From contig CM041465.1 in assembly GCA_023213395.1 (NCBI GenBank), positions 31,813,741 through 31,877,740 on the forward strand: a DNA stretch of 64,000 nucleotides. Reading direction: 5' to 3'. The notes under the pieces were generated by a model, which worked only from the letters and a program-made list of their open reading frames with translations, did not search any database and had not been told where the DNA came from. This stretch comes from Cycas panzhihuaensis. Its lineage: Eukaryota; Cycadophyta. A program made the position numbers and the translations under genes. Shown in pieces: positions 41,181 to 49,724 of this stretch; the stretch's first letter is position 1, and the number at the start of each line of letters is the position of its first letter.

Positions 41181-42012
41181 TGTTGGGACATAATTTGACA
41201 CGATGGGCTATGAGGAAGACCAGAAATAGGCTGTGTAACCTTGGATGTGCAGGTACAGGCCGTACGGAGGTACGCATGAGGCAGAAAAGTGGAAAGAACA
41301 GCATTCTAGGTACGTATGACAAGTGTGTACCTGAAAAGGTACGTAACCCAGTATGCGTACCTCCAACAGTATGCAAGCAAACAGAGAAGGTACGCACGGC
41401 AGGACTTGACAGATGGATACCTAGGATGACGTCAGACGTACGTACGGACGTACGGATGGTTAGAGATAGCAATTAAAAAGGTTAACTAATGGTTAACAAA
41501 AGGTACGCTTATGACTGAAAATGTACGGTTATGACAGGGAGTCATAACCCTTCAGCCAAAAGACACCAAGGAGGCGTATTTAAGAGACTTCACAAGGATC
41601 ATTCGGCTAGGGTGAGAGCCAAGTATTGAGACACTCAATGGTACGAAGATGTATGTATGTGTGACCTAAAGCGATGTATGATGTTGTGTACCGTCTGCAC
41701 GCATGTGACAAGAATAATGTGGTCGGAATGCATAGGAATGCATTCCAAAGACCTTGTGTACAAAGACTTATTGCTTAATAAAAGAAGAGTTACGTGGAAA
41801 CGTTGATTCTATGTGTTTTATAAAGATTTGATCTTTGAATATGTCCGATTCTTGTATGGTATGTGTAAACTATGACATGATTACGTGGAATTGTTAATAA
41901 ATCTGTGTGATCTATGTGGATGAATATGTTGACTGTATCCTAGACTAGACTACCTGTGTTACCTTCACAAGTGTACCCTTCCCATAAGTGCAGTGGGAAA
42001 CCAAAGTCAACA
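41181..42012 (+). repeat. TE10 3' LTR
   Basis: TGTTGGGACATAATTTGACA..AAAGTCAACA, 832 bases, plus orientation; homologous in reverse to 45243-46066 and 46259-47129. The left half is packed with GGTACG/GTACCT/CGTACG words. A TATA-like GCGTATTTAAGAG lies at about 41575-41588, and an AATAAAAGAAGAG poly(A)-type signal near 41776. Confidence 0.9.
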
Positions 42013-43178
42013 AGACCCACGCCTAAGGTAGAAGGGAGGTTAAAATTAATACTAGATGCTATAGAGTTATGAAATAAACTAAGTATACTAGGGGGGTTTT
42101 GGTTTAGGGTTAGGTTAGTTTCTGTATTATCTATTATGCTATCGTTAGTTACCATATAGTCAAAAGAATTTGAATTATCATCAATGTTTTCAGTTACATA
42201 TTTAGATAGTAAGTTACACCTATGAGAAGGAGAGTTAACCTCATAAGCGTCTTGCAACTAGTAGTCCATAAATCTCATCTCGTTTTCATCATTCGAAGAG
42301 TTGTAAATTTCTCCAAAGTAAGTTGGTTCTGCTTCTTGGCGATCGATCAATTTGGTGGGTTCTTCGGCCGCATGGTAGAGATTTTCTTCATCGAACGAAG
42401 AAGTTGTTGCTTCACTCGCAATGGTTGTACTTGAACCATCGTCAGGTATCACTTCAATGGAATTCTTCCCCAACATCAGTAATACTACTTCATTCCCTCC
42501 ATCTGACAAGGTGAAGGTTACGTCTTTCCAACTTTGGAGACATTGGGTTTTGTATAGCCAAGCTCTCCCCAATAAGGCTAGATAAGGAGTTGCACCTTTC
42601 TCCGTTTCCACAGTCGTAAAATCGATCTTCACGATGATTCCTGCCACATCCACCTTGATGTTGGCCAGTTTTCCCACAAGTCGCACCAACAATTCATTGG
42701 CTAGTTTCAGCGAATAAGTTGTTGCTTCCAACTTCGGGCTCCCCAACTTCTGCCATGTCGAGGTGGGTAGTACATTCACAGTCGCTCCTCCGTTCACGAT
42801 TACCCTCGAAAATTTTTCTCCCAAAACTGTAATTGTCACCATGGGATCCATGTCGAAAGATGGCATCACTTTTTTCAAACTCTTAGTGATTCCTTGTTGA
42901 TGCAATATTCCTCCTTTAATCCAATCTATCACTTGGCATAGGGGTATTGTTAATTGTAATTGTTTCACCAAGTTCTCAATCAACAACAACATTCTTGGGA
43001 TATCTTCTGCTGGTAATCCTTTAAACAATTCTTCCATTTGCACCACTTGAAATTTGTATTTTTGTTCTTCCGATATTTTTTCTTTCTCTTTTTGTCTATT
43101 TTTCCTTACATACACATGCTTGGTTTCGGGTTTCCCCATTGGCAGCATAGTCTCTGTCTGGTCCAGCTCTTCTAACAC
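42013..43178 (-). pseudogene. pol: TE9 protease region
   Basis: Minus frame 43178-42258 (306 codons): a Lys/Glu-rich start (VRKNRQKEKEKISEEQKYKF), then a Tat-type retropepsin with VTVLGEKFSRVIVNGGATVN, where Asn stands in place of the catalytic Asp. It continues with VLPTSTWQKLG, VDVAGIIVKIDFTTVETEKG and LGRAWLYKTQC. A stop TAG near 42258 is followed in the same frame by another 80 codons to 42013, where the sequence meets the TE10 LTR end. A single Asp-to-Asn change probably inactivates the protease. Confidence 0.85.
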
Positions 43179-43388
43179 TTGCTTTGCTTGTTGAAATCGA
43201 TTTATCTCGGTTCATGGGTTTGGATACCCTTCTTCTACATTCTCTTTTTGTTTCTTTTGGAGTTTTACATTTTTACTCTCTGGTATAATCATCATCAGAT
43301 TGGTAGCCTTAGCTTTCCCCTTGTAATCTTCCGTTCTGTGCTCACTAGGCCCATAGTTATTGCATACAAACGGTTTTTGTTCGTACTC

Positions 43389-44384
43389 CTACTTCGTTGG
43401 GCATTCTGATTTCCAATGTCCGAACTGCAAACATATGAGGCATCTCCCCATTGGCTGCTTCTTCTTTGAGGATTCCTGCGTACTCCTTGTCGTGTATACA
43501 TTTCGAGGTGGGTTGCCTCCTCTTCCCCTACCTCGTCCTCTGTATGATCTTCCTCTCGGGTTGTAGAAACAATCCTTCGTCATATGAGTATCCACATCGC
43601 ATATGTGGCACCATTTGTCTCTCTGGTGCATTGCACTATTCTTTGGATTGATTTCACACTCTTTTGTCGTGTGTGAACTCTCTTCGCAAATGTGGCACCA
43701 TTTTTCAACTTTGAATTCACGGTCTTTTTTCCTCTTTGCTGCTTCCTCTTCTCCATTATTTCTCATTTTTAATCTTGCTACTTCCTTTCTCAAAGCTTCT
43801 ACTTCTGATTCTTCTTCTGAGACTCCTACCTGACAGAAGGGTCGATTATGTTGATTCTGCTTCATTTCCGTTATCTCCTCTTGTAATCTTAGGAGGAGGG
43901 GATCATGCCCTCCAGCTTTAGCATCCATTTCTGCTTCAAAATCTAATGCCAAATCCTGGGCGTTCTTGAAGGACTTCAGTGGATGTGCATGCATCATCGA
44001 TCTCAATTTTTCATTTAGTCTCCTGACAAAATAATTCTTCATATTATGATCTGTCACTGTCTCATTGATCATGTTGGCAACAATGATTTTCATTCGGCTG
44101 ATATAGGTCAATACTGATTCTCCTGGTCTTTGTTTGATTTCCCTTAAAGCAATTTCCACTGCTTCATTGCTTCTGAATTTCTGAAACCTTTCCTCAAAAG
44201 ATTTCTTTATCTTGGCCCATGAGTCTTTCTTATTTAACTCCTTGTACCATGCCAATGGTACTCCCCTCAATGTGCAAGCGAATCTGGCTTTTATTTCATC
44301 TTCATCCGTGATTTTCTTTACATCAATCAAGTTTTGGAACAAATATGCGTGCTCGGCTGCATCTGAGGTGTCATTAAAGATCAA
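43389..44384 (-). CDS. gag: TE9 gag, capsid and nucleocapsid part (331 codons open)
   Basis: Retrotrans_gag pattern in the first 150 residues (FACTLRGVPLAWYKELNKKD, WAKIKKSFEERFQKFRSNEA, ALREIKQRPGESVLTYISRM), then a basic/acidic coiled stretch. Three CCHC knuckles follow (CHICEESSHTTKEC, CHICDVDTHMTKDC, CLICLQFGHWKSEC) around an Arg/Gly-rich box (RSYRGRGRGRGG). Three knuckles are more than the usual one or two. The 5' part of Gag is in the frame at 44616-44374 and, further up, 44999-44649. The protease frame starts at 43178 after a break. Confidence 0.9.
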   Translation of the reverse strand: MIFNDTSDAAEHAYLFQNLIDVKKITDEDEIKARFACTLRGVPLAWYKELNKKDSWAKIKKSFEERFQKFRSNEAVEIALREIKQRPGESVLTYISRMKIIVANMINETVTDHNMKNYFVRRLNEKLRSMMHAHPLKSFKNAQDLALDFEAEMDAKAGGHDPLLLRLQEEITEMKQNQHNRPFCQVGVSEEESEVEALRKEVARLKMRNNGEEEAAKRKKDREFKVEKWCHICEESSHTTKECEINPKNSAMHQRDKWCHICDVDTHMTKDCFYNPRGRSYRGRGRGRGGNPPRNVYTTRSTQESSKKKQPMGRCLICLQFGHWKSECPTK

Positions 44385-45057
44385 TTTCCCAAAATCTCTG
44401 TAGTCTATCCATCTTGGGTGACTGTACTAGCGTTCCACTCAGCGGTGATTCTTCTCCTTTTTCCTCCTCAAGGGATTTTACTTCTCCCTCTTCACCCTTT
44501 TCTTTAGGTGGTGTGTTTGGAGTGCTTATTGTAATGTTCTCCCTTCCAAATAGGGGATTTTTGAATGGTGTCTTTAGGTGTATAAGTTCTGGCACACCTG
44601 GTACTTGTACTGTCAATGGTGTAACCGTTATATATGATTGGTCAGACCCTACTCTCTAGAATCCTCAAAGAGTTGTCTTGTCAACTTATTTTTCCAATAT
44701 GCTGAGGGACCTTCCTCCACCTTCTTCTCGTTGTCACTTAGGTCCTTCGGGGTTTCTTCCATAGGTATATTATCTTCCTTCCTTAGGGTATCTTTATGTT
44801 CCTCATTCACTTTTGGTTTTTCTTCCCTTTCTGGGCTAAATAGATCATACTTGATTGGGGCAGGTGTTAATACCATTTGCTCGCCATTGTTTCCCTCTCC
44901 TTGCTCCTGAGGTGTCTGGGCTCCACTTGCCTCAGATTCTTCAACGGACTGTCCCTTAGTCTTGTTATTATGTGAACTTAGTCTTCTTGCCCTTCTCAAT
45001 TTTGACTTTTTTGACCATAGTAATGCTCTCTGTCTAATTGTCTCCTTCCCCTTAGGT
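44374..45057 (-). pseudogene. gag: TE9 gag N-terminal part
   Basis: Two minus frames: 44999-44649 (MRRARRLSSHNNKTKGQSVE, then acidic, Pro-rich) and 44616-44374 (MTVQVPGVPELIHLKTPFKN, then Lys/Glu-rich). A frame break near 44645 separates them. Low-complexity charged N-termini are common in Tat/Athila Gag. The true start could lie upstream of 44999, as the frame is open near 45057. Confidence 0.7.
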
Positions 45058-45242
45058 GAAGTATCCTTTGTGGCTCCTCCGCCTTCGAAGGCCTCTTAGG
45101 TGGCATTGGAAGGTCCCCTGGCTGTCGGAGGCTTAGTTACGACCGCCATCACGGCGGCCGGGGTCCTCTGTCCTTTGATCATTCCCCCTTATGAAACTCC
45201 TGGCCTTAGTCCCTCCTCAGTGGATGTAGCCAACGGAACCAA
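45058..45242 (-). other. TE9 leader copy 1 with PBS-like site
   Basis: Sequence between gag and LTR, repeated at 46067-46258 (both start GAAGTATCC on plus and contain GGCATTGGAAGGTCCCCTGG). Next to the LTR, minus reads TTGGTTCCGTTGGC, close to the Athila/Tat-type PBS TTGGCGCCGTTGCC (tRNA-Asp). Confidence 0.75.
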
Positions 45243-46066
45243 TGTTGACTTTGATTTCCCATTGCACTTATGGGAAGGGTACACTTGTCAAGGTAACACA
45301 GGTAGTCTAGTCTAGGATACAGTCAACATATTCATCCACATAGATCACACAAATTTATTAACAATTCCACATAATCATTTCACAGTTTACACACAGCAAT
45401 ACAGTAATCAGCACATATTCAGCATCCAATCTTTATAAAACACATAGAATCAACATTTCCACGTAACTCTTCTTTTATTAAGCAATAAGTCTTTGTACAC
45501 AAGGTCTTTGGAATGCATTCCCTATGCATTCGACCACATACATCTTATCTTGTCACATGCGTGCCGAACGGTACACAACATCATACTTTGCTTTTGTTGT
45601 CATCGTCTTGGCTTAGTACCATTGAGTGTCTGAATACTTGGCTCTCACCCTAGCCGAATGATCCTTGTGAAATCTCTTAAATGCGCCTCCTTGGTGTCTT
45701 TTGGCTGAAGGGTTATGACTCCCTGTCATAATCGTACCTTTTCAGTCATAAGCGTACCTTTTGTTAACCATTAGTTAACCTTCTTAATTGTTGTCTCTAA
45801 CCATCCGTATGTCTAACATCATCCCAGGTATCCATCTGTCAAGTCCTACCGTGCATACCTTCTCTGTTTGCTTGCATACTGCCGGAAGTACATATACTGT
45901 GTTGCGCACCTTTTCAGGTACGCACCTGTCATATGTACCCAGAATGTTATTCTTTTGACTTTTCTACCCATGTGTACCTTTGTACGGTCTGTACCTGCAC
46001 ATCCAAGGTTACACAACCTATTTCTGGTCTTCCTCATAGCCCAGCGTGTCAAATTATGTCCCAACA
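45243..46066 (-). repeat. TE9 family LTR, inner copy
   Basis: 824 bases, plus TGTTGACTTTGATTTCCC..ATGTCCCAACA. Homologous to 41181-42012 (inverted) and 46259-47129 (direct). It directly abuts leader copy 2 at 46067. Confidence 0.9.
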
Positions 46067-46258
46067 GAAGTATCCTTTTGTGGCTCTCCTGCCTTTGAAG
46101 GCCTCTTAGGTGGCATTGGAAGGTCCCCTGGCTGTCGGAGGCTTAGTTATAGCCTGCCATCACGACAACAGCCAGGGTCCTCTGTCCTTTGAACATTCTC
46201 CCCCTTGTGAAACTCGCGGCCCTAGTCCCTCCTCAATGGACGTAGGCAACAGAACCAA
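46067..46258 (-). repeat. TE9 leader copy 2, between two direct LTRs
   Basis: 192 bases homologous to 45058-45242, with the same PBS-like end (plus GGCAACAGAACCAA). It creates the order LTR-leader-LTR-leader-gag on minus. Confidence 0.85.
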
Positions 46259-47129
46259 TGTTGACTTTGGTTTCCCACTACACTTATGGGAAGGTACACT
46301 TGTCAAGGAATCACTGGTAGTCTAGTCTAGGATACAGTTAACATGTTTCATACCCTTAGACCAACACAGATTTATTCATAATTCCATGCAATAAGGTCAC
46401 AGATTACACACACGATGCAAGATTACAAGAAATATTCATCATTCAATCCTCATAGAACACATAGAATCAACATTTTCCACATAACTCTTCCTTTATTAAG
46501 CAATAAGTCTTTATACAATGGGTGTTGGAATGTATTCCCTATACATTCCAATCGTATACGCTAATGTTGTCATCTACATTCCCAGAAGGTATGCATCACG
46601 GAATGCATCTCCTATGCACCCTTTCCGCACACCGGATATACGCATTTAGCTACCGTACCATCATGTGTCTGGAATGCTTGGCTCTCACCACTGGAATGGT
46701 CCTTGTAGGTTCCCTTAAATGCGCCTTCTTTGTGTCCTTTCGCTGAAGGGTTATGACTCCCTGTCATAACCATACCCTTTTAGCCATGTGTGCACCTCTT
46801 GGTTAATCATTGGTTAGTTTCCTTAATCGTTGTCTTTTCCCATCCGTACGTCTGTATATACATCCTTGGGTACTAATGTCATCCTCCTAGGTACTCATGG
46901 GTCTGGTTCTACCATACGTACCCTTGTTGTTTGCTTGCGTACCGTAGATGGTACGTATTCTATATTGCATACCTTTTTAGGTACGCACCTGTCATGCATA
47001 CCCAAAATGTTGATTTCTTCCCTTTTCCACATCATACGTACCTCTGTATGGTTTGTACCTGCACCTCAATGGTTACACAGCCTACCTCTGGTATCCACAT
47101 AGCCCAATGTGTCAAAATATATCCCAACA
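46259..47129 (-). repeat. TE9 family LTR, outer copy
   Basis: 871 bases, TGTTGACTTTGG..ATCCCAACA, visibly more diverged than the inner LTR. It ends against TE4 sequence at 47130 without a recognisable duplication. Confidence 0.88.
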
Positions 47130-47451
47130 GGTATCAATGGAGACCTGAATGCTTCTAAGAGAGTTAATGATTTCCTCAGATATTTTGATAAATGTCTCTT
47201 CTGCTTTGTTCCCTGCTTCTTTAGTTATTGTTGATTGACAATGCACCATCCTGTTCTGCTAAAGATTTTTTCTCAATGTCAGCTCTATTTGGTGAATCAT
47301 AAAAATTCAAAAAAAGGGTGGGATGGGTGGGAAGGAATATTAAGTTTCCCTTTTGGATGCGGGGAGTGGGGGAAAGGGGGTGGGGAAGGAGAAATTTGCT
47401 TTCTCCTTGAGAAATTCTTCTTAATATAGCTTCAATGAAGCTCTGATACCA
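47130..47451 (-). pseudogene. gag: TE4 gag N-terminus and PBS
   Basis: TE4 resumes: the minus strand matches the TE5 Gag N-terminal segment (TE5 20571-20690) at 47140-47260, including a start near 47250 (MVHCQSTI-like). The frame is followed by a low-complexity purine/G-rich stretch (47310-47400). PBS: plus GCTCTGATACCA at 47440-47451, two bases from the LTR. Confidence 0.8.
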
Positions 47452-47453
47452 CT

Positions 47454-48038
47454 TGGAGCGATAACTCTTATTCCATCTCAAAATTCCTCTTGAAATCCCT
47501 TGAAAAATAACAACTATGCTAAGAATTAATAGAAGATAGCAATGATGATTGATCAAAAGTATCTCCACAGATGAGAATACTTCTAAGGAAAAGATGCGCT
47601 AAAGATATTAAATGTATAAGACATATGGTTGAAGCAAACTTCCCTCTTTGAGGCGAGGAAACCTGCAAAAAGAATAGCCCAAAAGGGTTGAGCTAATTGT
47701 AACACTAAATCCAAGCAAAAGCTAGGAAACGACTCTTTGGGATATGTGTAAACGATGCCTTAGAACCCTATATATAGCTACTTGATAACTCCTTAATGAA
47801 GTCGGCTAGAACTAGGTAATTACTGGGAGTTTAGTCTACATGTAAGTCAGTCAGAATATTGGTATAGAAGCTGGCCAAAACTTCCCCAAAAACTGGTAGG
47901 CTGAAAATTTTAAACGGCCATAACTTTTGTTATAAATGTTAGAATTGTCTTTCGTCTAACCCATTGAAATCATGGTTCAAAGACCTTCGATTTGAATGGT
48001 CGCATAGTATAGTTTTAACCAGATTTTGGACTGCTACA
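47454..48038 (-). repeat. TE4 5' LTR
   Basis: 585 bases, TGGAGCGATAACTC..GACTGCTACA. Pairs with 12431-12447 plus 21273-21839. TATA-like CCCTATATATAGC near 47768. Confidence 0.93.
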
Positions 48039-48817
48039 TCCATAAGTCAAATGGATAAGAGAAACATTAGTGTTCTCTTTAAAAATGTTAAGTGTACCAT
48101 AAGAAATAGTCAAGGAAAGTCAATTGCAATTGGATATGAAAATGGAGGTCTCTACAAGTTGGATGTAAAGATTGGAAATCAAAAGGCAATTATTTCCAAT
48201 ACTTGTCTAAAAAATCTTTTGTGGCATGAAAGAATGGGCCACTTATACAATTCTACTCTTTAGTTAATGTTTAGGTTGAACATGGTGAAAGGTCTATCCA
48301 AAGTTGACAAGTACCAATTGCTTGTGTGAAGCTTGTGTTATGAGCAAACAACAAGAGGATAAGTTTAAGAAAGATAAATCTAGCAGGGCTAATGAGATGC
48401 TAGGCTTAGTTCATTCAAACGTTTGTGGTCCGATATAGATAGAATCACTTGAAGACTCCAGATACTTTGTCACATATATTGATGACTTCACTAGAAAAGT
48501 ATGGGTTTATCCCATAAGAGAAAAATCTCAAACTTTTGGTGAATTCAAAGAGTTTGTTGAACAAGCAAAAAGAATAACTGAAAACAAAGTCAATTTCCTT
48601 AAATTAGACAATGGCGGGGAGTATAGTTCTAAAAGGTTTGATCAATATTGCAAGGTTCTTAAGATCCAGAGACAATTATCTTTACTGTATACACCTTAGT
48701 AGAATGGTGTTGTTGAGAAGATGAATTGAACCTTGTTGAGAAAACAAAGTCAATGCCAAAAACGAACAATGTACCAGATTCATTTTGGACCAAAATTATT
48801 AAGACAATTGCATATTT
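48039..48817 (+). pseudogene. pol: TE3 pol: GAG-pre-integrase and integrase
   Basis: Continuation of TE3 after TE4: MDKRNISVLFKNVKCTI, LLWHERMGHLYNSTL, CEACVMSKQQ, then the core YIDDFTRKVWVYPIREKSQT and KLDNGGEYSSKRFDQYCK. Stops occur at about 48262, 48436, 48698 and 48727 along with small shifts. The frame is cut at 48817, where TE11's LTR begins within the segment that normally reads NVP..FW.EA..TA.Y. Confidence 0.88.
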
Positions 48818-49175
48818 TGTTGGAATAATGCCCGCATTGGGGCTATTTCCTGAATCTTGGAGGCGACACTTCTTCAGCATTTGTCAATGCCAGGTGGCAG
48901 TGGACTTTGAGAGGTGTGCCAAACTCTCTAGGTCCCCCCTATTTATCTATGGGGTCTAAAGGCCCTAGTGTTCATCAACACCACCCTCTTCATCAAAATT
49001 TATTGCCTCCTTGTTATGTGTTTCATAAGCATTTGCTCTTGATTACCTACATTTAGTATCAGAGCTACGTTGGGAGTAGCTTGTGTTGAGAGGATTGAAA
49101 TATTTACACATTTGTGTCAAGTTTGGCCAATCATTGCTTGGTTTCTCAGTAAGTCAATAGAACGTGTGTAGTGTC
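48818..49175 (+). mobile_element. TE11: LTR and PBS stub of a plus-strand LTR element
   Basis: TGTTGGAATAATG..TTACCTACA (48818-49051, 234 bases) is followed by AGTATCAGAGC (49055-49065), one base off the Met-tRNA PBS, and about 110 bases of leader. TE12's LTR starts at 49176. No coding part remains in the window. A short LTR with this PBS fits Copia, but the class is not proven. Confidence 0.7.
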
Positions 49176-49330
49176 TGTTGACTCAATATCTATCCTACTA
49201 AGATATTCACTTGTCAAGGGTTTCCACTATAGTCTAGGGTCTGCTCAAGGTCAACATACAAGTTAATGTATTATGTTATGCCTCATAAGTCCATAATACA
49301 ATTATAAATACAATATGTTATCATGCATTT

Positions 49331-49712
49331 TGTTAGAAATAATGTTTAATGTGTGTGGTTAAGTAAAAGTGGGTCCTAAGATTATTAATCATAGTCCTAA
49401 TGTATTGGGGTCAAAGGGTCATTATAATACTATGTAAAAGGATAGAAGCTTATTGGTCAAGATAGTGGTGTAATGCTATTGGTCAGGACAAAGGTATTTG
49501 TCCCACATTCATTACTTGTGTTGTATAGTCTCCCACCTCTCTTATATATAAAGGTGGTTAAAGTAGTGTATAGACACATCACATCATCAAGGCTCATATT
49601 GAGCCTTTGGTGTTCTTGATATGTTAATGCATTCTGATTATATTGTGTCGATCTCTGGTTGTTGATATTGTTCTTATGGTTGGTGAGTGTTCTCCATGTT
49701 AAAATTGTAACA
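49331..49712 (+). repeat. TE13 5' LTR
   Basis: 382 bases. TATA box CTTATATATAAAGG at 49541-49554. Ends AAAATTGTAACA directly before the PBS. Confidence 0.95.
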
Positions 49713-49724
49713 TGGTATCAGAGC
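49713..49724 (+). promoter_or_regulatory. TE13 primer-binding site
   Basis: TGGTATCAGAGC, a perfect initiator-Met tRNA match contiguous with the LTR. Confidence 0.95.

Larger units (their letters stand above)
36704..42012 (+). mobile_element. TE10: 5'-truncated Tat-like Ty3/Gypsy, plus strand, inverted copy of TE9 family
   Basis: Plus-strand RT start (HHIDLMEGAK at about 36690), RNase H, integrase, repeat-rich spacer, accessory ORF, purine tract and a 3' LTR (41181-42012). Gag, protease and the 5' LTR are absent. From about 38040 to 40690 it is the near-identical reverse complement of TE9 36310-33641. The right flank at 42013 is the end of TE9 protease-linker sequence. Confidence 0.85.
33642..47129 (-). 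mobile_element. TE9: Tat-like Ty3/Gypsy, minus strand, truncated and rearranged
   Basis: Minus strand from right: LTR pair/leader block (47129-45058), gag (44999-43389), protease (43178-42013), then interruption by the inverted TE10 (42012-36704), then linker and integrase (36603-35092), spacer (35091-34328) and part of an accessory ORF (34327-33641), where it ends without a 3' LTR. Motifs such as VFAWSYKDL and the sequence near the PBS (TTGGTTCCGTTGGC, similar to the tRNA-Asp type PBS) point to the Tat/Athila branch of non-chromodomain Gypsy. RT and RNase H are deleted in this copy. Confidence 0.8.
12431..48038 (-). mobile_element. TE4: chromovirus-type Ty3/Gypsy, minus strand, host of TE5-TE10
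   Basis: LTRs start TGGAGC(A/G)ATAACTC. The left LTR is 12431-12447 plus 21273-21839 (584 bases, split by TE5), and the right LTR is 47454-48038 (585 bases). A purine tract adjoins the left LTR (minus ..AAAGGGGAGGGACT) and a PBS adjoins the right LTR. The flanks TCTGT (12426-12430) and TCCAT (48039-48043) are probably a diverged 5-base duplication; restoring one copy keeps the TE3 reading frame. Internally, minus-strand Gypsy pol is interrupted by TE7 and by the 32454-47129 block. Confidence 0.9.
11768..48817 (+). mobile_element. TE3: old Ty1/Copia element, plus strand, split by TE4
   Basis: Left piece 11768-12430 holds an LTR remnant, a degenerate PBS, a deleted gag, a zinc knuckle and protease. 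Right piece 48039-48817 holds GAG-pre-integrase and integrase. The protein motif NLISV at 12417-12430 continues as SQMDKRNISVLF at 48044, which places TE4 exactly between them. The right piece is cut by the TE11 LTR at 48818; RT and RNase H are absent. There are many stops. Confidence 0.85.

Noticed and set aside
47310-47400. G-rich stretch as a G-quadruplex regulatory element
   Set aside because: Runs such as GGGGGTGGGG occur, but in a decayed leader of TE4 next to the PBS and without any supporting context; too weak to claim.
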